From: Myxococcus sp. RHSTA-1-4
Lineage (GTDB): Bacteria > Myxococcota > Myxococcia > Myxococcales > Myxococcaceae
Direction of reading: 5' to 3'
Assembly: GCF_020037125.1 (NCBI RefSeq)
Contig: NZ_JAIQDG010000012.1
Location: 124,001-188,000 of the forward strand
Length of the DNA stretch: 64,000 nucleotides
Below are positions 8,283 through 15,763 of the stretch, piece after piece (the stretch's first letter is position 1; each line of letters opens with the position of its first letter). The notes under the pieces were generated by a model. The model was not told the DNA's origin and did not search any database. It saw nothing but the letters and a program-made list of their open reading frames with translations. A program made the translations under genes and the position numbers.

Positions 8283-11135
8283 ATGTCCGAGCAGAAGAAG
8301 AGCGGTGCGCAGTCCGGCCATGTCCATGGGCCGGGCTGCGAGCATGACCACGCGCATGACCATGACGCCGCTCATGCGCACGGGCATGGCGAGCCTCACG
8401 TCCACGGGCCGGGGTGCAAGCACGACCACGGCCCCTCCCTGGCGGCGGTGAAGCCCGTGGGGAAGCTGTCCTTCAAGGAGCTGAAAATCATCGGCCCCGC
8501 GAAGGCGGAGAAGCACGTCCACGGTCCGGGCTGCAACCACGACCATGACCACGACCACGGTCATGACCACGCGCACGGCGAGAAGCATGTGCATGGCCCT
8601 GGCTGCAACCACGACCACGGTCATGACCATGACCACGACCATGAGCACGGCCCCGGGTGCAGCCATGACCATGGTCACCATCACCCGAAGCCGAAGCGCA
8701 TCCGTCCTCCCGGGAACCGGCCCGCGGAGGGCGGGGGCGCGGCGCTCCAGCTCGACCTGGAGGGCGCGCTGCCGGGCGAGACGGACGACGTGGGCCGCTT
8801 CCAGAAGCTGGAGGCCGCGCTGGAGGCCCACCGGGGCGTCACCGACGTCCACCTCCGGAGAGACCAGGGCTACGCGGAGGTCTGCATCCACTACAAGCCG
8901 GAGCTGGTGAGCGCGACGCAGCTCCTCACCGCCGCGCAGCGCACCGGGGCCGAAGTCTCCGCGCGCTACAAGCACCAGACGTGGTTCGTGCGCGGCATGG
9001 AGTCCGCGGACGCGGCCTCCACCATCGAGACCGGACTCGGGAAGCTGAAGGGTGTCCTCTCCGCGAGCGTGGCGTACGCCAGCGAGCGCCTCGTCGTGGA
9101 GTACGACAGTGAGGAAGTCACGTTGAAGGACGTGGAGGCGAAGGCGAAGGCGCTCGGATACGCGCTGGAGGTGCCCTCGCACGGGCACGCCTGCTCGCAC
9201 CACGCGCACGGGGGAGGCCTGGCGCCCCTGTTGGAGATGCCGCTGGTGGGGGTCTCCGGCGTGCTGCTCCTCGGGGGCTGGCTGCTGGAGCGCTACTTCC
9301 AGGTGTCCCCGCTGGTGCCCACGCTCGTCTGGGCGCTGTCCATGGCGACCGGCGGCTTCTTCGCCATCCGCGGCTCGGTGAAGTCGCTCTTCCAGCTGCG
9401 CATCGACATCGAGACGATGATGGTGGTGGCGGCCCTGGGCGCGGCGGTGCTGGGCGCCTGGTTCGAGGGCGCCTTCCTCCTCTTCCTCTTCGGCGCGGGC
9501 CACGCGCTGGAGCACCGGGCCATGGACCGCGCGCGGCGCTCCATCGAGTCGCTCGGCGCGCTCCGCCCCGAGGTGGCGCGCGTGCGCCGCGGGGGTGACG
9601 TGGTGGAGGTGCCGGTGGGCGAGGTGCAGCGCGGCGAGCGCATCGTCGTGCGCCCCGGCGACCGCGTCGCGCTGGACGGAATCATCCGAGAGGGAAAGAG
9701 CTCGCTGGAGCAGGCGGCGATTACGGGCGAGTCCATCCCCGTCGCCAAGAAGCCGGGGGACGAGGTGTTCTCCGGCACCATCAACTGCGAGGGCATGCTG
9801 GAGGTGGAGGTCACCCGCCTCTCCTCGGAGTCGGTGCTGGCGCGCGTGGTGGACATGGTGGCGGAGGCGGAGGCGCAGAAGGGCCCCAACCAGCGCTTCG
9901 CGCAGCGGCTGGAGCGCATCGTGGCGCCGCTGGTGATGATTGGCGCGGTGGTGTTCCCGGTGGTGCTGATTCTGCTGGGCACGCCGGTGAAGGAAGCCAT
10001 CCTCCGCGCGGTGGCGCTGCTGGTGGCGGCCTCGCCGTGCGCGCTGGCCATCTCCACGCCGTCGGCGGTGCTGTCCGCCGTGGCGGCGGCGGCGCGGGGC
10101 GGCGTGCTGGTGAAGGGCGGCATCTACCTGGAGCTGCTGGCGAAGGTGAACGCCATCGCCTTCGACAAGACGGGCACCCTGACGGTGGGCCGGCCGAAGC
10201 TGCTCGCCACCGCTCCGGCGGAGGGCGTATCGCGCGAGGAGCTGCTCGGCACGGCCGCGTCGGTGGAGTCCCTCTCCGCGCACCCGCTGGCGAAGGCGGT
10301 GGTGGAGGCGGCGGCCGAGGCCGGCATCCAGGCCCCGGCGGGGAGCGATTTGGAGGCCATCCACGGCAAGGGCATCCGCGCGAAGGTGGGTGACGCGCGG
10401 GTGGACGTGGGCAGCCTCGCCCTCTTCGAGGGGCAGGCGGTGCCGGCGGAGATTGCCGCCCAGGTGGACAGGCTGGAGGAGGCGGGCCAGACGACGATGG
10501 TGGTGCGCAAGGCGGAGCGCTTCCTCGGGGTGCTGGGCGTGGCGGACACGCTGCGGCCGGGGGCGCGGCACGTGGTGCACACACTCAAGGAGTCCGGCAT
10601 CGGGCGCACGGTGATGCTCTCCGGCGACAACGCGCGGGTGGCGAAGTCCATCGCCGCGCAGGTAGGCCTGGACGAGGCGCGGGCGCCGCTGATGCCGGCC
10701 GACAAGGTGACGGCGGTGCGGGAGCTGGGCCGTCAGGGCTCGGTGGCCATGGTGGGCGACGGCGTGAATGACGCGCCCGCGCTCGCCGCGGCGGCGGTGG
10801 GCGTGGCCATGGGCGGGGCGGGCTCGGACGCGGCGCTGGAGACGGCGGACGTGGTGCTGATGAGCGACGACCTGTCCCGGCTGCCCTTCGCGCTGGGGCT
10901 GGCGCGCCAGGCCACGGCGGTGATGCAGCAGAACCTGGTCATCTCGCTGGGCATCAGCGGCATCCTCATCATCGCCGCCATCTTCGGCCTCACGCAGATC
11001 AGCCACGCCGTGGTGCTCCACGAGGGCAGCACGCTCCTCGTCGTCGCCAACGGCCTGCGCCTGCTCTTCGTCCGGCCCCACGCCATGACGTCCGCGCCGG
11101 AGCCGGTGGTGGGCGTGCGGCCCGCCGCCGGCTGA
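8283..11135 (+). CDS. P1B-type (P1B-4-like) heavy-metal ATPase with His-rich N-terminus
   Basis: A 950-residue metal-exporting P-type ATPase. Visible are TGES (about 481), SPC in the sixth membrane helix (about 584), the phosphorylated DKTGT (about 628), GDGVND (about 825) and HEGST (about 913) near the C-terminus. SPC together with an HEGGT-like motif is the signature of the P1B-4 group, which moves Co2+ and in some members Zn2+, Cd2+ or Fe2+; the CPC of copper/zinc pumps is absent. The first 136 residues hold five HGPGCxHDH repeats among runs of His and Asp. Two ferredoxin-like HMA domains follow, but the second reads GMESADAAST where metal-binding versions have CxxC, so the usual cysteines are lost. 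It ends an operon with two vWA genes carrying His tails. Confidence 0.93.
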   Translation: MSEQKKSGAQSGHVHGPGCEHDHAHDHDAAHAHGHGEPHVHGPGCKHDHGPSLAAVKPVGKLSFKELKIIGPAKAEKHVHGPGCNHDHDHDHGHDHAHGEKHVHGPGCNHDHGHDHDHDHEHGPGCSHDHGHHHPKPKRIRPPGNRPAEGGGAALQLDLEGALPGETDDVGRFQKLEAALEAHRGVTDVHLRRDQGYAEVCIHYKPELVSATQLLTAAQRTGAEVSARYKHQTWFVRGMESADAASTIETGLGKLKGVLSASVAYASERLVVEYDSEEVTLKDVEAKAKALGYALEVPSHGHACSHHAHGGGLAPLLEMPLVGVSGVLLLGGWLLERYFQVSPLVPTLVWALSMATGGFFAIRGSVKSLFQLRIDIETMMVVAALGAAVLGAWFEGAFLLFLFGAGHALEHRAMDRARRSIESLGALRPEVARVRRGGDVVEVPVGEVQRGERIVVRPGDRVALDGIIREGKSSLEQAAITGESIPVAKKPGDEVFSGTINCEGMLEVEVTRLSSESVLARVVDMVAEAEAQKGPNQRFAQRLERIVAPLVMIGAVVFPVVLILLGTPVKEAILRAVALLVAASPCALAISTPSAVLSAVAAAARGGVLVKGGIYLELLAKVNAIAFDKTGTLTVGRPKLLATAPAEGVSREELLGTAASVESLSAHPLAKAVVEAAAEAGIQAPAGSDLEAIHGKGIRAKVGDARVDVGSLALFEGQAVPAEIAAQVDRLEEAGQTTMVVRKAERFLGVLGVADTLRPGARHVVHTLKESGIGRTVMLSGDNARVAKSIAAQVGLDEARAPLMPADKVTAVRELGRQGSVAMVGDGVNDAPALAAAAVGVAMGGAGSDAALETADVVLMSDDLSRLPFALGLARQATAVMQQNLVISLGISGILIIAAIFGLTQISHAVVLHEGSTLLVVANGLRLLFVRPHAMTSAPEPVVGVRPAAG
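8313..8690 (+). repeat. His/Asp codon repeats, five HGPGC units
   Basis: Repetitive CAT/CAC/GAC DNA encodes five copies of HGPGCxHDH, three of them with a leading HV and separated by His-Asp runs. It is an in-frame metal-binding low-complexity region of the ATPase, with one cysteine per unit. Confidence 0.85.
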
Positions 11136-11156
11136 GCACCTCTCTCCCCGCGGGGG

Positions 11157-11990
11157 CTACCCGCGGACCGTCTTCCGGAAGCTGACCTCAATGAACGTGG
11201 CATCCACCCGGGCGCGAATCTCCGCTCGCGCCTGGAGCAGCTTCGAGACGTTCACCCGGCTCTGGCGGTTCCAGATGATGAAGTCACCGTCCTCGCCGTC
11301 GAAGTTCCACTGGTGCAGGCCCTGGTAGTTCTCGTTGACGGCCTCGTTCCGCGCGTGCGCGAGCACCAGGTAGCCGCCCGTCTTCGTCAACGTCAGCGCC
11401 TGCTCGATGATGCGCACCGGCTCATAGCTGTGGTCGAGCGAGTTCTGGGCCCACACCAGGTCGAACGTCTCCGGGGCGAACCGCGTCGTCAGGATTTCAC
11501 CGTGGCACCACGTGGTGCGGACCGGAGGAGTGACTCCGTACTTCGCCATGACGCGGTCGTACGCATCCGCGAGCGGGTCCACCGCCGTGATGCGAATCTT
11601 CCGGTTGGCGGAGCGCTTGCCCAGCTTCGTCACCGGCCCGGCGCCCACGTCGAGAATCTCGATGATGTCCTCTCCCCCAGGCGGGAGGTAGGCCTCCACG
11701 AAGCTCTGGAGCGGGGTGTCCGGGTCCATGCGGACCTTGTAGTCCTCGGGCCACTCGCCTCCATGGGTCTTGAACCAGTTGTCCCAGAAGGCAATCTCGG
11801 TGGGCAGGGCTTCGGTCCAGAGGGCCTTCGCGTTCTGGGGCTCGGAGGCCTGGGGCGTGGAGGCCTGGGCGGGCACGGCACTGTTGGTGACGCCGTGCGC
11901 GGACGTGGGAATGTCCGCCAACGCCGCATAGAGGCCACGCCGGACGCGGGTGAGCACTTTTCGTGAAATGTCGAGCATGGGCCGCAGCAT
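11157..11990 (-). CDS. class I SAM-dependent methyltransferase
   Basis: A 277-residue protein. Motif I is EILDVGAGP near residue 110, the acidic end of strand 2 is AVDPLA, and FDLVWAQNSLDH is the motif IV region, matching the Methyltransf_11-like fold that binds S-adenosylmethionine. The substrate is unknown. The first 60 residues, Ala/Pro/Ser-rich with a basic start, precede the fold and may be disordered. M1 and M5 are both possible starts and neither has a strong ribosome site. It converges on the metal ATPase gene with 21 bases between the stops. Confidence 0.85.
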   Translation of the reverse strand: MLRPMLDISRKVLTRVRRGLYAALADIPTSAHGVTNSAVPAQASTPQASEPQNAKALWTEALPTEIAFWDNWFKTHGGEWPEDYKVRMDPDTPLQSFVEAYLPPGGEDIIEILDVGAGPVTKLGKRSANRKIRITAVDPLADAYDRVMAKYGVTPPVRTTWCHGEILTTRFAPETFDLVWAQNSLDHSYEPVRIIEQALTLTKTGGYLVLAHARNEAVNENYQGLHQWNFDGEDGDFIIWNRQSRVNVSKLLQARAEIRARVDATFIEVSFRKTVRG

Positions 11991-12291
11991 CGGCCCGGAT
12001 GAATGTCATATCAACACCCTTCCCCGCCGAATCCCAACCCGCGGTCAGTCCCAAAGTCAGTCTGCCTGACAAGTTGAATCCCAGGCGGATGGTCCTCCTG
12101 GCCTCTGGCGCAACGGACTGAGCGCCGCCGCGCCCCGGCCTGTCAGCACAGGCCACATGACGCAACCGCGCCAACGCAGTGCGTCTACGTCACGAGCGCG
12201 TCCCGGCGATGACGTTGGCCTTCCAATGAGCGGCGCCCGTCCGGACGGCGACACGCGTTTCGCTCGCGGGCGCTGGGAGGGAATACGGAAC
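11991..12291. other. divergent intergenic region, no gene
   Basis: This is the promoter region between the methyltransferase and serine dehydratase genes. I see no credible small gene. It holds an inverted repeat at 12137-12154 and a second one (CGGAAC/GTTCCG, 12286-12304) that overlaps the proposed dehydratase start. Confidence 0.6.
12137..12154. promoter_or_regulatory. 7-bp perfect inverted repeat upstream of serine dehydratase
   Basis: GGCCTGT and ACAGGCC are separated by CAGC. It could be an operator for the gene downstream or a transcript hairpin. No factor can be assigned. Confidence 0.35.
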
Positions 12292-13722
12292 GTGGCATGT
12301 TCCGCCCCCATGGCCGTCAGCGTCTTCGACCTCTTCAAGATTGGCATCGGGCCCTCCAGCTCTCACACCGTCGGGCCCATGCGTGCCGCGCGCGCGTTCG
12401 TCCTTCGACTGGCGGAGGCCGGCAAGCTGGAGCGGCTCTGCAAGCTGAAGGTGGAGCTGTTCGGCTCGCTGGGCGCCACCGGCAAGGGCCACGGCAGCGA
12501 CAAGGCGGTGCTGCTCGGCCTGCGCGGTGAGACGCCCGAGGGCGTGGACGTGGAGTCCATTCCCGCGGTGATTGCCCGCTGGCGCACCGAGGGCCGCGTG
12601 CCGGTGCTGGGCCAGCGCGAGGTGACGTTCCGCGACGGCGAGCACCTGGTGATGCACCGCCGCCGCGCGCTGCCCTACCACCCCAACGGCATGCGCTTCT
12701 CCGCCTTCGACGCGGACGGCACGGAGCTGGACGCCCGCGTCTACTACTCCGTGGGCGGAGGCTTCGTGGTGGACGAGTCGGCGGTGCAGGGGCAGGACCC
12801 GCTGCGCCAGGACGGCACGCCGCTGCCCTTCCCCTTCCACTCCGCCGCCGAGCTCCTGGAGCACTGCGACCGCCAGCGCGCGTCCATCAGCTCCATCATG
12901 CTGGCGAACGAGAAGGCGTGGCGGAGCGAGGAGGAGCTTCGCACCGGACTGCTGCGCATCTGGGATGTCATGCAGTCCTGCGTGCGCCGGGGCTGCACCA
13001 GCGGAGGCATCCTCCCCGGTGGCCTCAGGGTGGAGCGGCGCGCCGCCGCCCTGTACCAGCGGCTGCTCAGCCGTCCCGAGGCCGGGCTCACCAACCCGCT
13101 CACGGTGCTGGACTGGGTGAACCTGTACGCGCTCGCCGTCAACGAGGAGAACGCGGCGGGTGGCCGCGTCGTCACCGCGCCCACCAACGGCGCGGCGGGC
13201 ATCATCCCCGCGGTGCTGCACTACTACTGGCGCTTCGTGCCGGGGGCGAACGACGACGGCGTGGTGCGCTTCCTCCTCACGGCCGGCGCCATCGGCGTGC
13301 TCTACAAGGAGAACGCGTCCATCAGCGGCGCCGAGGTGGGCTGCCAGGGCGAGGTGGGCAGCGCATGCTCCATGGCGGCCGGTGCGCTCACCGAGGTGCT
13401 GGGCGGCACGCCGCTCCAGGTGGAGAACGCGGCGGAAATCGCCATGGAGCACAACCTGGGGCTCACCTGTGACCCCATTGGCGGGCTCGTGCAGGTGCCC
13501 TGCATCGAGCGCAATGCCATGGCGTCCGTGAAGGCCATCAACGCCGCGCGCATGGCGCTGTCCGGAGACGGTCGCCACTTCGTCAGCCTGGACAAGGTCA
13601 TCAAGACCATGCGCGACACCGGCCGCGACATGAAGGACAAGTACAAGGAGACCGCGCGCGGCGGGCTCGCCGTCAACGTGCTGGAAGTGGCCAACCTGAG
13701 CGTCGGCCTGCCGGAGTGCTGA
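12292..13722 (+). CDS. sdaA: L-serine ammonia-lyase (iron-sulfur type)
   Basis: A single-chain L-serine dehydratase of about 476 residues that converts L-serine to pyruvate and ammonia. The start [19 protein letters not shown] is the hallmark of the family. The iron-sulfur cluster cysteines are visible in [14 protein letters not shown] and LTCDPIGG...VPCIERN. The chain combines the alpha and beta parts in one polypeptide, as in E. coli SdaA. Two starts compete. GTG at 12292 has GGGAGGGA nine bases upstream, while ATG at 12310 gives the N-terminus closest to known members but has no ribosome site; I took the former. An inverted repeat covers the start and could affect translation. Confidence 0.93.
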   Translation: MACSAPMAVSVFDLFKIGIGPSSSHTVGPMRAARAFVLRLAEAGKLERLCKLKVELFGSLGATGKGHGSDKAVLLGLRGETPEGVDVESIPAVIARWRTEGRVPVLGQREVTFRDGEHLVMHRRRALPYHPNGMRFSAFDADGTELDARVYYSVGGGFVVDESAVQGQDPLRQDGTPLPFPFHSAAELLEHCDRQRASISSIMLANEKAWRSEEELRTGLLRIWDVMQSCVRRGCTSGGILPGGLRVERRAAALYQRLLSRPEAGLTNPLTVLDWVNLYALAVNEENAAGGRVVTAPTNGAAGIIPAVLHYYWRFVPGANDDGVVRFLLTAGAIGVLYKENASISGAEVGCQGEVGSACSMAAGALTEVLGGTPLQVENAAEIAMEHNLGLTCDPIGGLVQVPCIERNAMASVKAINAARMALSGDGRHFVSLDKVIKTMRDTGRDMKDKYKETARGGLAVNVLEVANLSVGLPEC

Positions 13723-13896
13723 CGGGGCGCATCCGGCCCGCGGTCCTTTGACGTGCAACGTGGCCGCCGGCAGGGAGGACCCGACGTGGAGAGTCCCGCC
13801 GGTGCCGGGGTGCGCCTTGCGTCGGGTTGCCCGAGCGCTCTAAGACGCGCCCGGGCCCGCTCCCCCACAGGGCCCCCTGTCCAGAGGACACACCCC

Positions 13897-14577
13897 ATGC
13901 TCAAGAAGATCCTCGGCGGCCTCGCGGCCGCCATCCTGGTGCTCGTCGCCGTCATCGCCACCCGTCCCGCTGACTTCAAGCTGCAGCGCACCGCCATCCT
14001 GCCGGTGACGCCGGACGTGGCCTTCGCGCTGGTGAACGACTTCCACCGGTGGAACGAGTGGTCGCCGTGGGACAAGCTGGACCCGAATCAGAAGACCACG
14101 CACTCCGGCGCGGAGTCGGGCACGGGCGCGGTGTACGCCTGGGCCGGCAACGACGACGTGGGCGAGGGCCGGATGACCATCGAGGAGAGCAAGGTCAACG
14201 AGCTCGTCCGAATCAAGCTGGAGTTCATCAAGCCCTTCGAGTCCACGAACACCACCACCTTCGCGTTCAAGCCCGTCGAGGGCGGCACCGAGGTGACGTG
14301 GGCCATGAGCGGCACCAACAACTTCATGAGCAAGGCGTTCGACCTGTTCATGGACATGGACGCGATGGTCGGCAAGGACTTCGAGAAGGGCCTGGCCAGC
14401 ATGAAGGTCGCGGCGGAGGCCGAGGCGAAGAAGCGCGCCGAGGCCGAGGCCGCGCGCGTGGCCGCGGAGAAGGCCGCCGCGGAGAAGGCCGCCGCCGAGG
14501 CTGCCGCCGCCGCCGCCGCTGCCGCCGAGGGCCAGCCCGCCGAGGGCACGCCGGGCGTCGCCCAGCCCACGCCGTGA
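13897..14577 (+). CDS. SRPBCC (START-like) domain protein with membrane anchor
   Basis: 226 residues: an N-terminal hydrophobic segment (LGGLAAAILVLVAVIA) that is a signal anchor or signal peptide, then a ligand-binding fold of the polyketide cyclase/SRPBCC type, recognised by DVAFALVNDFHRWNEWSPW and GTEVTWAMSGTNNFMSKAFDL. From about residue 170 a helical Ala/Glu/Lys tail (KKRAEAEAARVAAEKAAAEK) follows. The ATG at 13897 has AGAGGA upstream; longer in-frame starts lack one. Members bind hydrophobic ligands or act as cyclases, and no specific ligand can be inferred. Confidence 0.8.
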   Translation: MLKKILGGLAAAILVLVAVIATRPADFKLQRTAILPVTPDVAFALVNDFHRWNEWSPWDKLDPNQKTTHSGAESGTGAVYAWAGNDDVGEGRMTIEESKVNELVRIKLEFIKPFESTNTTTFAFKPVEGGTEVTWAMSGTNNFMSKAFDLFMDMDAMVGKDFEKGLASMKVAAEAEAKKRAEAEAARVAAEKAAAEKAAAEAAAAAAAAAEGQPAEGTPGVAQPTP

Positions 14578-14669
14578 AACACGGCTGACGCAATCAACCG
14601 CCGCCCCCGTGCACACGGTTCCGTCGCGGGGCGCGGCCCGGGTTTCCGCGCGCGTCCGCCGGCCGGGGC

Positions 14670-15635
14670 TCAGCCCGGCATCCGCCCCACGTACACGCCC
14701 AGGAAGAACGCCAGCACGGTCAGGCTCACCGCCAGCAGCACCGGGACACCCTTCCGTCGTGCCGTGACGGGAGCCACGACGCGCACCGCTCCCGCGCCTT
14801 CCTCCGGGACGATGATGCGCACCTTGATGACGGCCTGGACGAGCACCTCCTCCACGTCCCGCAGGAAGCGCTCGTACTCCTCCGCCTGCATCTCCAGGGG
14901 CACGCCGTGGTGGGACTCGTAGCGCTTCGCCACCGCCTCGAAGTTGCGGAGCTGCGCCTCGCGCTTCGACACGTCCACCCAGCCGCAAATCAGCGACGGC
15001 GAGTTGCCCTTCCGGGGCACGAGCGAAATCGCCTGCCGGGCCAGCTTCCCTCCCGCGGTGCTCGGCCCTTCCGGCTCGTCGATGCGCAGCACGCGGTGCG
15101 GTCCCCGGCCGTACATCTTGGAGGACATCGCGCCCCGGAGCTGCTCCGCGAGCAGCGCGGAGTGATTCGCGAACATCGTCCGCAGCGCGGGGGGCTCGTC
15201 CTCCGCCGGCATCTTGCCCTTCGCGGGCTCCAGCGGACTCAGCCGCACCACGCCCACCTGCGCCGGCGGAGGGCTCGCGCGCTTCTCGCCGCCACCCTTC
15301 GCGAGCCAGCCCGACGCCTTCTCCTTGCCCCCACGGGCCACCACCGGGGGCTTCTCGGTCCGGATGTCCGTGGGAACATCCAGCGGGGGCAGCTCCTCAT
15401 CACGAGCCCCCCGGCCCGGTGCCGCGCCCCCGCGCGCCTTGCCGCCACGGACGGGCCGGTCCTCCACCGGCCCCATGCGCGTCTCATTGGCGCCCGTCTC
15501 CAGCGGGGCCATGCGCGTCTCCTCGGGCCGGGTGAGGAGCGGGATGTCGCGCGTCGCGTCCGGGTCCTCCTCCAGCGCGACACGCGTCTCCTCGTGCCGG
15601 CTCGGGCCGCCGCCCCGTCTCTGTCCGTTCGCCAT
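14670..15635 (-). CDS. tail-anchored protein with repeated E-x-T-R motifs
   Basis: 321 residues. The first 60 hold four spaced units of the kind (E/D)xTR: HEETRVALEEDPDATRDIP, EETRMAP and NETRMGP. A basic linker follows, then a globular middle of unknown type (about 120-285), and a single C-terminal membrane helix (VLLAVSLTVLAFFLGVYVG) that makes it a tail-anchored protein facing the cytoplasm. Repeated threonines after acidic residues look like phosphorylation sites for Ser/Thr kinases or docking sites for FHA domains; that is inference. GAGGAG five bases before the ATG supports the start. It follows pbpC on the same strand after 128 bases. Confidence 0.75.
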   Translation of the reverse strand: MANGQRRGGGPSRHEETRVALEEDPDATRDIPLLTRPEETRMAPLETGANETRMGPVEDRPVRGGKARGGAAPGRGARDEELPPLDVPTDIRTEKPPVVARGGKEKASGWLAKGGGEKRASPPPAQVGVVRLSPLEPAKGKMPAEDEPPALRTMFANHSALLAEQLRGAMSSKMYGRGPHRVLRIDEPEGPSTAGGKLARQAISLVPRKGNSPSLICGWVDVSKREAQLRNFEAVAKRYESHHGVPLEMQAEEYERFLRDVEEVLVQAVIKVRIIVPEEGAGAVRVVAPVTARRKGVPVLLAVSLTVLAFFLGVYVGRMPG

Positions 15636-15763
15636 GGCCGCTCCTCGTCAGGCCAGGATAACCCGGCCCGGGCCAGGCGGTGACTTCCGGGCACACTGTC
15701 GGGAACCCACCACTCCCGCCTGCGCGCACGCGCATCCAGCGGCGGGGGTGAGCGCCCGGCGGC

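Noticed and set aside
8139-11081. A 980-codon minus-strand frame opposite the metal ATPase
   Set aside because: The plus strand has all P-type ATPase motifs; the antisense frame has only low-complexity sequence.
11146-11156. CCCCGCGGGG palindrome between convergent genes as a terminator
   Set aside because: The stem is only 4-5 bp with almost no loop and no T run.
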